The notes below the pieces were generated by a model. It was not told where the DNA came from, made no database searches, and saw only the letters and a program-made list of their open reading frames with translations. Positions 27,201 to 42,200 of a stretch of 64,000 bases of DNA are shown one piece after another (within the stretch, counting starts at the first letter, position 1; every line of letters starts with the position of its first letter). Position numbers and translations under genes: made by a program. This stretch comes from Lewinellaceae bacterium (lineage in GTDB: Bacteria; Bacteroidota; Bacteroidia; Chitinophagales; Saprospiraceae), in contig JADJOD010000005.1 of NCBI GenBank assembly GCA_016713985.1, positions 1 through 64,000 of the forward strand, read 5' to 3'.

Positions 27201-30200
27201 GAACCTGCGGAGATCGGCAACTACACGTGGATAGACGAGAACGCCGACGGCGACCAGGACCCGGGTGAAGACCCGTTACCGGGCGTTGTGGTGATTTTGG
27301 ATGGCACGACGGGTTCGGGCGAGCCAGTGAACCTGACGGCGAGCACGGATGCGAACGGTTTATACCTGTTCAGCGACCTGCAACCGGGAAGTTACAAACT
27401 GACCTTCCAAACCCCGTTGGGCGGCTACGTAAGCACCACGGCGAATGACCCTGACGCAGCGGACGACACGGTTGATTCCGGATGCCGACCCTGTTATGGG
27501 CGGAATGACGGTGGTTGAAATACTGACCACTGGCGAATCGAACCTGACGTACGACGCGGGTTACTACGTGCCGGCGAGCATAGGTGACTATGTCTGGGAA
27601 GATACGGACGCCGACGGCGTACAGGATACGGACGAACCGGGTATTGTAAACGCGACGGTAACGTTGACGGGCACGGATGGCCAGGGCAACCCGGTCAGCG
27701 CGACGACGACGACGGACGCGAGCGGTTACTACCTGTTCGACAACCTGGTACCGGGCGAATACAAACTGACGTTTACCACCCCTGTGGGCGGCTACGTGCT
27801 GACAGACCTGGATGAAGGCGGCGACGACGCCTACGACAGCGACGCGGACGTGAATAACGGCAACATGACGGTATTCGAAACGCTGAGCAGCGGGGAAAAC
27901 AATGATACCTACGACGCAGGCTTCTACGTGGAAGCAGCGATCGGCAACTACGTCTGGGAAGACCTGAACGCCAACGGTCTTCAAGACCAGGGCGAACCCG
28001 GCATCCAGGACGTAACAGTAACGCTGAGCGGCATAACGGGCTCTGGCGAATTGGTCAACCTGACGGATATCACGGATGCAAACGGATTGTACCTGTTCGA
28101 CGGCCTCCAGCCCGGAACGTACAAGTTGACGTTCGGCACACCCGGGGCCCCGTACGTACCGACACAGGCGAACGATCCTGACGATGCGACGGATGCATTG
28201 GACAGCGACGCTGATCCGAACAACGGCATGATGACGGCAAACGAAGTACTGGAAGCAGGAGAAGTGAACCTGACGTACGACGCAGGTTTCTACCAACCGG
28301 CCTCGATTGGCAACTACACATGGGAAGATGCAGACGGCGACGGTATCCAGGATCCGGGCGAAGACCCGCTACCCGGCATACCGGTGACGTTGACGGGCAC
28401 AGATGGCCAGGGCAACCCGGTGCTGTTGACGGATGTCACGGATGCGAACGGGTTATACCTGTTCGACAACCTGGTACCCGGCGAATACAAACTGACGTTT
28501 GCCACGACGTTGAACGACTACGTGGTAACGGATGTGAACCAGGGCAACAACGAAGGCCTTGATTCGGACGCCGACGCTTTGATGGGCGGCATGACGGTTA
28601 TAGAAGTGCTGACTTCTGGCGAAGACAACGATACCTACGACGCAGGCTACTACGAACCTGCGGAGATCGGCAACTACACGTGGATAGACGAGAACGCCGA
28701 CGGCGACCAGGACCCGGGTGAAGACCCGCTGCCGGGCGTTGTGGTGATTTTGGATGGCACGACGGGTTCGGGCGAGCCAGTGAACCTGACGGCGAGCACG
28801 GATGCGAACGGGTTATACCTGTTCAGCGACCTGCAACCGGGAAGTTACAAACTGACCTTCCAGACCCCGTTGGGCGGCTATGTAAGCACAACGGCGAATG
28901 ACCCCGACGCAGCGGACGACACGGTTGATTCGGATGCCGACCCTGTTATGGGCGGAATGACGGTGGTTGAAATACTGACCACTGGCGAATCGAACCTGAC
29001 GTACGACGCGGGTTACTACGTGCCGGCGAGCATAGGTGACTATGTCTGGGAAGATACGGACGCCGACGGCGTACAGGATACGGACGAACCGGGTATTGTA
29101 AACGCGACGGTAACGTTGACGGGCACGGATGGCCAGGGCAACCCGGTCAGCGCGACGACGACGACGGACGCGAGCGGTTACTACCTGTTCGACAACCTGG
29201 TACCCGGCGAATACAAACTGACGTTTACCACCCCTGTGGGCGGCTACGTGCTGACAGACCTGGATGAAGGCGGCGACGACGCCTACGACAGCGACGCGGA
29301 CGTGAATAACGGCAACATGACGGTATTCGAAACGCTGAGCAGCGGGGAAAACAATGATACCTACGACGCAGGCTTCTACGTGGAAGCAGCGATCGGCAAC
29401 TACGTCTGGGAAGACCTGAACGCCAACGGTCTTCAAGACCAGGGCGAACCCGGCATCCAGGACGTAACAGTAACGCTGAGCGGCATAACGGGCTCTGGCG
29501 AATTGGTCAACCTGACGGATATCACGGATGCAAACGGATTGTACCTGTTCGACGGCCTCCAGCCCGGAACGTACAAGTTGACGTTCGGCACACCCGGGGC
29601 CCCGTACGTACCGACACAGGCGAACGATCCTGACGATGCGACGGATGCATTGGACAGCGACGCTGATCCGAACAACGGCATGATGACGGCAAACGAAGTA
29701 CTGGAAGCAGGAGAAGTGAACCTTACGTACGACGCAGGTTTCTACCAACCGGCCTCGATCGGCAACTACACATGGGAAGATGCAGACGGCGACGGTATCC
29801 AGGATCCGGGTGAAAACCCGCTGCCCGGCATACCGGTGACGTTGACGGGCACAGATGGCCAGGGCAACCCGGTGCTGTTGACGGATGTCACGGATGCGAA
29901 CGGCGAATACCTGTTCGACAACCTGGTACCCGGCGAATACAAACTGACGTTTGCCACGACGTTGAACGACTACGTGGTAACGGATGTGAACCAGGGCAAC
30001 AACGAAGGCCTTGATTCGGACGCCGACGCTTCGATGGGCGGCATGACGGTAGTGGAAGTGCTGACTTCGGGCGAAGACAACGATACCTACGACGCAGGCT
30101 ACTACGAACCTGCGGAGATCGGCAACTACACGTGGATAGACGAGAACGCCGACGGCGACCAGGACCCGGGTGAAGACCCGTTACCGGGCGTTGTGGTGAT

Positions 30201-33200
30201 TTTGGACGGCACGACGGGTTCGGGCGAGCCAGTGAACCTGACGGCGAGCACGGATGCGAACGGGTTATACCTGTTCAGCGACCTGCAACCGGGAAGTTAC
30301 AAACTGACCTTCCAAACCCCGTTGGGCGGCTACGTAAGCACAACGGCGAATGACCCTGATGCAGCGGACGACACGGTTGATTCGGATGCCGACCCTGTTA
30401 TGGGCGGAATGACGGTGGTTGAAATACTGACCACTGGCGAATCGAACCTGACGTACGACGCGGGTTACTACCTGCCGGCTTCGATCGGTAACTTTGTCTG
30501 GGAAGATGAAGACGCTGACGGCGTACAGGATGCAGGAGAACCCGGTATCGGCCAGGTAACGGTAACCCTTACCGGTACCGACGGCCAGGGTAACCCGGTC
30601 AGCCAGGTAACCATGACGGATGTGGACGGGTCTTACCTGTTCGACAACCTGGTACCCGGCGATTACAAACTGACGTTCACAACACCGACAAGTGGTACGG
30701 CGACTTATACGCTGACATACCTCGACCAGGGTGGAATCGATTCGGAAGACTCCGATGCGGACTCGAACAACGGTAATATGACGGTATTCGAAACCCTGAC
30801 TTCGGGCGAATACAATCCGGATTACGACGCTGGTTACTACGAATGCCCGAAAATCTATATCCTCGACCTGCCGCTTGATACGGTTTGTCCGACGTCGGTT
30901 GTGGGCGCCATTCACATCATCACCGATCCGGAAGCAGCCAACATTAGTTGGACCGGCGGCGAAGAAATCGGAATGGCCGACGGCTCTGTTAATGACCATA
31001 TTGTCGACATCCCGGCATTTGTGACCAAAAAAGTGAATAAAAAGTCACAATCACAGTAACGGCCACCCTTGGCGACTGTGTGGTGGAAGAAACGTTCATG
31101 ATTACGGTTTGGGACGAAGATCCGCCGTATTTTGAGAACTGCCCAAGCGACGTGACGGTGAACAACGATCCTGGCAAATGCGGCGCCGCCGTATTCTGGC
31201 TTGATCCGGTAGCCGAAGACAGCTGCTGCGTGGAAACGGTGGTACAAAGCGGTGGCCTGGCCCCCGGCTCTTACTTCTCGGTGGATGATTCTCCCCACGA
31301 GATAGAATACACGGCGATCGACTGCATGGGCAACGAGACAACCTGCACGTTTACCATTACGATACAGGATCGCGAAAAGCCGGATGTGGAATGCCCGCTT
31401 GGCCCGATCTACGTGGAGACCAATGAAGGTTGTTCGCACCGGGTTACAGGAAAATACTTAGACGCTACGGTCACGGACAACTGCCAGAGCACGGTAAACC
31501 TTGAACACAATTACAATGTCCACTACAATGACCATACCTTGTACGACGCTGTGTTTGATCAAGGAGTGACGCTGGTGAACTGGCTGGCAACGGACGGCTT
31601 TGGCAACACGGCCCTGTGTACAGTGATGGTAGTTGTGGTAGACGACGACGAACCGCAGGTACAGGAGTGCCCGCCGGCAAATATCGTGGTCGACAACGAA
31701 CCCGGCATTTGTGGCGCAGACGTTGAATATACCGTGTTGTTCACAGACAATTGTGATGGCGACGACCTGATCGACGACGCACAAATGGTGACCGGATTTG
31801 AATCGGGTCACACGTTCCCGGTAGGTACGACGGCGGTTGAATGGTGGTATTTCGACGAGGTTGGCAACGGCCCTGCGGTATGCGCCTTTAACGTAACGGT
31901 AAAAGACGTGGAGGATCCCGCGATCGAATGTCCTTCAAATATGATCGTTGGTACCAACGGCAGCCTGGTCGGCGGCGCTGAAGCCAATGCCCAACTGATT
32001 GCAGTAGGCCCCTGTGGTGTAACCCTGCAGTACGACGCTCCTCCCGCTACCGACAACTGTGACGGTGTGATCGTGACGCTGCAAAGCGGCCTCGGCGCCG
32101 GCCCGAATTACTTCGAATACGGTGGATTCTACACGGAAACGTACAATGCCTACGATGCAGCAGGCAACGTATCGACTTGCACATTCACGATCGAAGTAAA
32201 AGACCCGGTTGCTCCGACGATCACCTGCCCGTCTGATATGACAGTAAACAACGACCTGGGTGAATGCGACGCAACGGTGAACTACTCCTATCCCTACTTC
32301 GGCGACAATTGCCCGGGCTATATCCTGACGCAGATCAGCGGACCGAATAGTGGCGAGGAATTTATCGTGGGCACAACAACGGTATCGTTCAAAGTAACGG
32401 ACGACGCAGGTAATTCCAAAGTCTGCACCTTCACAGTGAAAGTGGAAGACAAGGAAAAACCGGTCATCACCACCTGCCCGGCGGACCGTTTTGTCAATAC
32501 GAATACAAACGGTGCAGGCGATTGCTCCGGCGCAATTCCGAACCTGGTTCCGGAAGTGGCGGCCACGGACAACTGCCAGGTGTCGACGATTGTCCAAAGC
32601 CCGCTGGCAAACAGCTCCTTTGGTGCATCACACGGCGACGTTACTTTCATAACACTCACGGTAACAGATATTTACGGAAATACACAAACCTGCAAGACGA
32701 AGCTGACGCTGCAAGACAATGAAGCGCCTTCGATCAACTGCAATGTAACCACGTCCATGACGAACACACCCGGCCTGTGCGGCCACCTGGTGGAACCGTC
32801 AGACAACGTGAACCCGTCGTTCGGCGATAACTGCTCAGGTGCAAAACGCACACACAATTACCTGGCAGCGCCCAATAATCACACCCTGGAAGCAGCAGTG
32901 CTGCCGGTGGGTACGACGACGGTGGTATGGACGATCACAGACGCAGCCGGTAATACAACAACCTGCCCGGTGACGTATACGATCACGGACAATATCGAAC
33001 CGGAATTCGTGAACTGCCCGTCCAACGTAGTTTTGAACAACGACATCGACAAATGCGGCGCCCAGGCGCTCTGGTTGGACCCGATTGCTGAAGACGAGTG
33101 TGGCGTAACGGTAGTACAAACCGGCGGTCCGGCATCCGGACAACTGATGCTGGTGGGTACCCATACCATTACCTACCAGGCAACCGATCCTTCGGGCAAC

Positions 33201-36200
33201 ACGGCCATTTGTTCCTGGACAATCACAGTGAATGATACGCAACTTCCTGATATTGAATGCCCTGCGGGTATCCAGTACCTGGAAACAAACAACGGTAACT
33301 GCAGCCATACACTTTCGGGTACCCTGCTCGACCCATCGGTTGTGGAAAACTGCTCGGTAGTGTCTTTGACAAACAACTACAACAACGGCAATACACTCAA
33401 CGGCGCAATATTCCCGAAAGTGGCGGCGCCGGCGATTGTGACCTGGAAAGTAACGGACAACCACGGTAATACGGCAACTTGCTCGTTTGCTGTGATCGTT
33501 GTGGACAATGATGCACCGACTGTGGCTTCCTGCCCGTCCAACATCGCGAAAAACAACGATACAGACGAGTGCAACGCAGTAGTGACCTATGCCACACCGA
33601 CCTTCAATGACAACTGCGGAGGTCTGAACAAACCCGGTTCGCTGGTACAAGGTCTGGCTTCCGGCGCCGAGTTCCCGCTGGGTACGACGGTCGTGGAATA
33701 CTGGTATTTCGATCCGACAGGCAACGGCCCTGCAGTGTGTACCTTCACGGTGACGATCAACGATACACAAATTCCGGACATCACCTGCCCGGATGACGTA
33801 GTGGTGGATATCGACGGCACGGTGACACAAGGCAATGCCACACTGGTATCGTCCGGCCCCTGCGGCGTGACCCTGAGTTACACCGCTCCTTTGGGCACAG
33901 ACAACTGCTCCAACCCTGTGACTGCGAACATCGGTGGCCTCGGCGCCGGCCCGTCCTATTACCAGTACGGCGGCACCTACACCGAAATCTGGCAGGTAAC
34001 GGATCAAAGCGGCAACACCAATACCTGTTCGTTCGCGATCACGGTAGAAGATCCGGTTTCCCCGACGATCACCTGCCCGGCGAACGTGACGCTCAATAAC
34101 GATCTCGGCGAATGTGATGCAGCGGTGACCTACTCGTATCCGTATTTCGGTGATAACTGCCCGGATTACTCCCTGACACAACTGTCGGGCCCCGCCAGCG
34201 GCGAGGAATTCCCGGTTGGCGAGACGACGGTATCGTTCCAGGTGAACGACAACGCCGGCAACTCGACGGTTTGTGCCTTTACGGTGACGGTGCAAGACAA
34301 GGAAAAACCTGTCATCACCCACTGCCCGGCAGATCGTACGGTAAATACGAACAGCAACGGCGCAGGCGACTGCTCCGGCGCCATCCCGAACCTGCTGCCC
34401 GAACTAACGGCAACCGACAACTGCTCCATCGCCTCGATGACGCAGAACCCGGCTTCCGGCAACTTCGGTAACGCACACAATGATGTGGCAATCATTACGT
34501 TGACTGTGACCGACATCTACGGCAATACGCAGACCTGTCAGACCAAACTGACGCTGCGCGACAACGAAGCGCCGACGATCAGCGCTTCTGCTGTGCCGAC
34601 ACAGTTGAACAATACACCCGGCCTGTGCGGCTATGCCGTGCCTGGTTTCGGCCTCAACCCGCAATATGGCGACAACTGCGGCCCGCTTGTCTTGACCAAT
34701 TCCCTCACCGGCAACAATACCCTCGGCGGTACCGTGCTTCCGGTCGGTTCGACCACGGTGAACTGGACGGTTACGGATGCAGCCGGCAACAGCACGTCCA
34801 TCGCCATCACTTATGTGGTGAAAGACACGGAAAAACCGGTGGCCAACTGCCAGGGCCCGAAAATTGATGTGGTACTGGACGGTGACGGCCTGGCACAACT
34901 TACTGTGTCTGATGTAAACAACGACAGTTGGGATAACTGTGGCTCGTTGGCGAGTACGAAAATCAAACAGGTGAACGACGCTTCCTTCGGCGCTTCGACC
35001 TACTTCGACTGCGATGATGCCAATCAGGATATCAGCGTGATACTGCAAGTAGTCGACCAAAGCGGCAATGTACAAACCTGCACGACGACCGTACATACTT
35101 ACGACCTGGAAGTGCCGGTAATTACCTGCCCGAACGGCGTTGAAACGACAACGGACGAAGACGAGTGCACAGCCATAGTAAGTGGTATTCACCTGCAAGA
35201 TGTACAGGATAACTGTGCAGTGACAATCCACTACAGCATCTCTGGCGCTACAACAACCAGCGGGCAAAACGACGCCAGCGGTACGGTGTTCAACAAAGGC
35301 ACCTCGACGGTGACCTACACGGTATCGGATGGCAGCGGCAATACCGCTAACTGTTCGTTTGACGTGGAAGTGGAAGACCAACAGGCTCCGGTACTCGATT
35401 GTGCCGAAATCGTTGGTTTCATCCGCAACAGCAACTGGAACGAGTGTTCCTACGATGTCAACGGCGACGAATTCGACCCGTCCGACTTCTGGGATAACTG
35501 CCCGGGCGCCACGATTAAGAACAATTACAACAACTCGGCGAGCCTTGACGGAGAAACCTTCCCGGTTGGCAAAACGATTGTTTTGTGGACGGTAACAGAT
35601 GCCAGCGGTAATACGACGACCTGTACAAGCCGGATTGACATCAAAGACGGACAGGATCCTCAGATTACATGCCCGAATCCTGCAGTTCAACAATTTGAGA
35701 ACGATCCGAACCAATGCTCGAAGACGATCCTGACGGATGTGCTGAACCCGACTTTCTGGGACAACTGCCCGGAAACGACGATCAGCCATAACTACCTGAC
35801 CGCCCCGAACACATTCACGCTCGCAGGGGCCGCTTTCCCGGTTGGCACAACAGTAGTGATGTGGACGGTACAAGACGCAGCGGGCAACAACGCCACCTGC
35901 TCGGTTACGGTTGTAGTGAGCGACACCCAGGCTCCGGAGTTTGAAAACTGCCCGTCCAGCATCACGGTGGGCAATGACGTGGATAAATGCGGCTCGAACG
36001 TATTCTTCACGGCTCCGGTAGCGGAAGACAACTGCTCGAACGAAGTGGTGGCCCAAACGGGCGGCCTGCCAAGCGGCAGCCTCTACCCGGTAGGCACAAC
36101 GGTGGTGACTTACACGGCAACGGATGGCAGCGGCAACACATCGACCTGTCAGTTCTCGATCACAGTGAACGACGTACAGGCGCCGACCGCCGCGTGCCAG

Positions 36201-39200
36201 GATTTGACGATCACGCTGAATGCGGCAGGTTCTGCCGGCATCACGGCATCGCAGATCAACGGCGCGAGCACGGACAACTGCACGGCAGCGGCCAACCTCG
36301 GTTTGGCAGCAAGTGCAACATCGTTCAACTGTTCGAACGTAGGCGACAACAACATCACGCTGACGGTCACGGATGCAGCGGGCAACCAAAGCACCTGTGT
36401 AGCCACGGTAACGGTACAGGATGTAACGGCGCCGACCTTCACCTGCCCGGCTCCGGTCACGGTGAACGACTGCGACGATGTGGTACCGAACGTAATTGCA
36501 GGCCTGACGGCCAGCGACGCCTGCGGCATAGTCTCGATCGAACAAGACCCGGTAGCGGGTGTTGATTTCGGCCAGGTCAGCGGCAACAGCGTAAATATCA
36601 CGGTAACGGTAACGGATGTGAACGGCAATGCCGCCACCTGCGTGGTACCGGTGACGATCTCGGACAACGTAGCGCCGACCTTCACAAACTGCCCGTCTAA
36701 TATTACGGTAGGCAACGACGTGGACGAGTGCGGTTCGAACGTAACGTTCCTCGACCCGTCGGCGACGGACAACTGCTCGGGTGTAACGGTGACACAAACC
36801 AGCGGCCAGGCGCCGGGCAGTTTGTTCCCCGCAGGCACATCCACAGTGGTATTCCAGGCGACGGACGCAGTGGGCAACACATCGACCTGCCAGTTCTCGA
36901 TCACGGTGAACGACGTACAGGCGCCGACCGCCGCGTGCCAGGATTTGACGATCACGCTGAATGCGGCAGGTTCTGCCGGCATCACGGCATCGCAGATCAA
37001 CGGCGCGAGCACGGATAACTGCACGGCAGCGGCCAACCTCGGTTTGGCAGCAAGTGCAACATCGTTCAACTGTTCGAACGTAGGCGACAACAACATCACG
37101 CTGACGGTCACGGATGCAGCGGGCAACCAAAGCACCTGTGTAGCCACGGTAACGGTACAGGATGTAACGGCGCCGACCTTCACCTGCCCGGCTCCGGTCA
37201 CGGTGAACGACTGCGACGATGTGGTACCGAACGTAATTGCAGGCCTGACGGCCAGCGACGCCTGCGGCATAGCCTCGATCGAACAAGACCCGGTAGCGGG
37301 TGTTGATTTCGGCCAGGTCAGCGGCAACAGCGTAAATATCACGGTAACGGTAACGGATGTGAACGGCAATGCCGCCACCTGTGTGGTACCGGTGACGATC
37401 TCGGACAACGTAGCGCCGACCTTCACAAACTGCCCGTCCAATATTACGGTGGGCAACGACGTGGACGAGTGCGGTTCGAACGTAACGTTCCTCGACCCGT
37501 CGGCGACGGACAATTGCTCGGGTGTAACGGTGACACAAACCAGCGGCCAGGCGCCGGGCAGTTTGTTCCCCGCAGGCACATCCACAGTGGTATTCCAGGC
37601 GACGGACGCAGTGGGCAACACATCGACCTGCCAGTTCTCGATCACGGTGAACGACGTACAGGCGCCGACCGCCGCGTGCCAGGATTTGACGATCACGCTG
37701 AATGCGGCAGGTTCTGCCGGCATCACGGCATCGCAGATCAACGGCGCGAGCACGGATAACTGCACGGCAGCGGCCAACCTCGGTTTGGCAGCAAGTGCAA
37801 CATTGTTCAACTGTTCGAACGTAGGCGACAACAACATCACGCTGACGGTCACGGATGCAGCGGGCAACCAAAGCACCTGTGTAGCCACGGTAACGGTACA
37901 GGATGTAACGGCGCCGACTTTCACCTGCCCGGCTCCTCAAACGGTAAGCGGCTGTGATCAGTTGGTTCCCAATGTGGTATCTTTTGTTACGGATGCATCG
38001 GACGCCTGCGGTATTGCCTCGATTACGCAGAACCCTGTAGCGGGTTCCGACTTTGGCAACGCCAACGGACAATCGATCAATGTGACCATTTCGGTAACGG
38101 ATGTAAACGGCAATACGGCGACCTGTGTGGTACCGGTGTCCATCGTGGACAACGTACCGCCGGTATTCGTGAACTGCCCGTCAACAATGATCATGATCGG
38201 CAACGATCCCGACCAATGTAGCGGCAAACTTAACTGGAGCCTGCCGATAGCAACGGATAACTGTGTGTTGATGTCGGTAGTCCAGATCAGCGGCCCGGCC
38301 CCGGGTACCACGGTTCCTGTAGGCGTACCACAAACGGTCACCTACCGCGCCTTCGACTCGGCGGGCAACTCCAGCACCTGCTCCTTCCAGATCCAGGTGG
38401 TGGATACACAACAACCGGAATTTGACGCAGACGTGGTAATGCCTGCCGACGTGACGGCTGAATGTGACGCTGTTCCTGCTCCGTTTGTACTGACGAATAA
38501 CGATGTGAACGACAACTGCACTCCCGCAGCCCAATTGGTGATCGGCTACGGCCAAACCAGCACCCAGGGTTCGAATCCTGCATTGTGTTCGTACTATGAC
38601 TATAAACTCACCCGTACCTGGACCGTTACGGATGCTGCGGGCAATGTTCGCAAGCATACCCAGGTAATCACGGTGAAAGACACGACCAAACCGCTTGCTG
38701 TTTGTCAGGCTGTAACGGTCACGCTGGATAAAACGGGTATTGCAACGGTAACTGCGGCCCAGGTGAATAACGGTTCGACGGACAACTGTGCGGCCGCTGC
38801 CAACCTGACACTGAGCGTAACGCCGGCTTCGTTCAACTGTACGAACGTAGGCGCCAACACAGTAACGCTGACGGTAACCGACCCATGCGGCAATGCTGCC
38901 ACCTGCACGGCTACGGTGACGGTACTGGAAGGTATTGCACCCTGCACGCCGCAGTACTCGGTAAGCACCAGTTGTATGGACAACGCGACCAACCAGGATA
39001 ACGGCCAGTTTGTGGACGTCATCACGGTGAAATCGCTGGCGATGCAGACCTGGAAACTTTCCTCCGGTACAGGCCTGTACAGTGTGAACAGTTCTGCTCC
39101 ACCTGCCGCTCCGACGACACTGGCAGCAGGTACAACCTTCACCGCAGGTACTGCTGACGGCATCGACAACGACGGTGACGGCACAACGGACGAATCGGAT

Positions 39201-42200
39201 GAAATGATTTACTACACGCTCAAAGGCCTGCACGTCGACTGCCAGGGCTACTCGATCGCAATCAGCGATGCGGGCGGTATTGGCCAGGCGCCTGCTGCAG
39301 TAAGTGCGACGATCGCCAACAAGGCTTGTTACCCAAGCCCGTACTTCAAAAACCTGGACGATCCGTTCTGTCTGAACACCGATCCGTTCACCATTGAAGT
39401 CGGCGAATACAACAATGCTCAGGGCACGGTCAGCGGTATTACCGTAAACGGTGTTGCGACGAACATTTTCGACGCAGGAGCACTGGGTGAAGGCAACTAT
39501 TTGGTGACGGCGACCTTTGATGCCGGAACTGCAACTACCAGCCTGATAATCAACGGCGTACAGGTAAGCGGCAGCGATGCCGGGACCCTGAGCGACCCGG
39601 GCTGCAAACAGACGATCAGCAAGTACGTAAGCGTGGTGGGCACACCGTCCACGATCGTTTGCAACGATCTGGTAAATATTTCGCTGGATGCGGATTGTGA
39701 AGAGACGATCCTGCCCGACGATGTTTTGGAAGGTTCTTACTACTGCTACGACGACTACACGGTGCAATTAGACAAGGTACTGCCGATGGGCAATGGCCCG
39801 TGGGTGCCCGCACTGGTAACTGCTGCGGACATTGGCAAAACCTACCAATACCGCGTAATACACGCTTTGGGTGGTAATGTTTGCTGGGGTAACGTGAAAA
39901 TCGAAGACAAACTGGCGCCAAGTCTGGTTTGCCCGGCCGACCTGACGGTGGCTTGCAGCGAATCGACCGACATCTCACACACCGGCGACGTCAGCATCGA
40001 TGATTGCAGCGCTACAACAACGGTTGTCGACGACGAATATGTAGACAATGGCCTGTGCGCCAATCCGCGCGCCGTATTGACACGCACCTGGTTTGTCACG
40101 GACATTTGGGGCAACCAATCGATCTGCGTACAGACGATCACCATCGTACCGTTCGACCTGGCGGCAGTAATCTTCCCGGCCAACGTGACGGTGAATTGTG
40201 AAAGTGCAAACCTGGATCCCTTAGCGGTTGATCCCGCCAACACCGGCCAGCCGAGCATCAACGGATTCCCGATCGGTCAGGGCGGCTTGTGCAGCGCTTC
40301 GGTCAATTTCACGGACGAATTGTATGACATCTGCGAAGGCAGTTATGAAATACTGCGCACCTGGAAAGTTCGCAACACCTGCTTACCCGTGGGTGCGGAC
40401 AATCCGGTGGAACACACACAAGTCATTCAAGTGCTGGACCTCGGTGGACCGCAGTTTGATTGCCCGGTTGATGTAACGGTATCTACGGATCAGAACACCT
40501 GCTGCGCCACCGCGCCGCTACCCGATGTAATTGTGTCGGAAGGATGTTCGGGTATCGTAAGCCTCGAAGCAAAGGTAACGGGGACGAACCCCGCCAACGG
40601 CAACGTGATCACGTTTACGGTGGCAGGTCACTTAAGCGATTTCGCGGGCAACAACTACTGGAACCCGGATACGCTGGCAGTATTCCCGTACACGCAGTGC
40701 CTGCCTTTGGGCGACTACACGGTGCGTTATACCGCACAGGATGCCTGCGGCAACATCTCGACCTGCGAGTTTACGCTCACGGTAGCCGATATCGTTGCAC
40801 CGGCCGTATCCTGCGACGAATTCACACAGGTTGCGCTGGGCAGCAATGGCCTGGCCCTGGTGAATGCAACTACTTTCGACGACGGCACTTACGACAACTG
40901 CTGCATCGACAAGTTCGAAGCACGCCGTATGAACGGCACCTGCGACGGTGTACCGGATGATTTCGGCCCGACAGTAGAATTCTGCTGCACCGATATCAAC
41001 GATACGATTACAGTGGTGTTCCGCGCTTACGACTGCCACGGCAACTCGAACGACTGCATGGTTCAGGTATTTGTGGAAGACAAGATCAAACCGACATGCA
41101 GCGCTCCGGCCAACGTGACGGTTTCCTGCGAAGCCTTCGACCCGAGCCTGTGGGCTTACGGTACGGCTACGGGAGTGGACAACTGCTGCATGGATACGAT
41201 CACGGAATCGCGCAACTACAACCTGTTCGATACCTTGTGTAACCGCGGCACGATCACCCGTACGTTCCGCACCTTCGACTGCGCGGGTCAGCAAAACCAG
41301 TGCACGCAGCGTATCATCGTGAACTACGAACAGGATTACTTCGTAAAATTCCCGAACGACGTGATCGTTACGAAATGCGACGGCACGGGTAACTACGGCG
41401 AACCCACGTTCTACGGCAAAGATTGTGAATTGCTGGGTGTAACGTTTGAAGACGACGTGTTCACGGTAGTACCGGATGCATGTTTCAAGATCGAACGGAC
41501 GTGGAAGATCATCAACTGGTGTACGTACAATCCGAACGGCACCTGTGTGATTGTCCCGAACCCGAACCCGAACGCGACATCGAACAGCCCGCAGAACCTG
41601 CCGGGTCCGATTGTATCGGCAGCAGGCACACCTGCACCCTGGAACCCGACGATCGTATCGATCGCTCCGGGCCAGCCGCAGACGAACTTCTCGACGTTCT
41701 ACGATCCGAATGCAAACTGCTACATCTACAAGCAGATCATCAAGATCATCGATACCGAAGATCCTGTTCCAACCTGCACGATACCAGATAGTTGCGACTT
41801 GACGGTGAATGACCCGCTGCTGTGGAACCAGTCGTACTGGTGGGATCCGATTGTTGGCCAGCACGATTTGTGCGAAGGCGACGCCGGCCTGACGATCACG
41901 GCTACGGACTCCTGCTCCGGCGCAAATGTGAACATCTCGTACCTGTTGTTCCTCGACCTGAACGGCGACGGCACGATGGAAACGGTGGTGAGCAGCAACA
42001 ACACCCCTGCTCCCGGTACGGTGAACGTTGGCAACGCAGGCAACCCGAGTTATACCGGCGGCACGCCGCAGGTATTCGACGGACGCCCCGTACTGCCGAA
42101 CGAAGTATACCGCTGGGCGAATCACCAGAGCGTGAGCGGCACGACGCGCACGGCCAGTGTACAGTGGAAAACGTTTGCACAAATGCCGACACCGACGAAC

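Noticed and set aside
24300..30845. CRISPR-like regular spacing
   Set aside because: The units are about 363 bp long, continuously coding and of SdrD_B type. There are no short repeats with unique spacers and no cas genes.
34404..38072. Antisense open frame of 1,222 codons opposite the HYR array (and similar long minus-strand frames opposite most of the giant gene)
   Set aside because: It mirrors the codon use of the real + strand gene, repeats with the same 741-bp period, and encodes Arg/Val/Ala/Tyr-rich sequence with no domain, start context or terminator. It is a shadow of biased codons.
38560..38590. GGTTCGAATCC, the T-loop word of tRNA genes
   Set aside because: It lies within an HYR module in frame (QGSNPA), and no acceptor or anticodon stems can be drawn around it.
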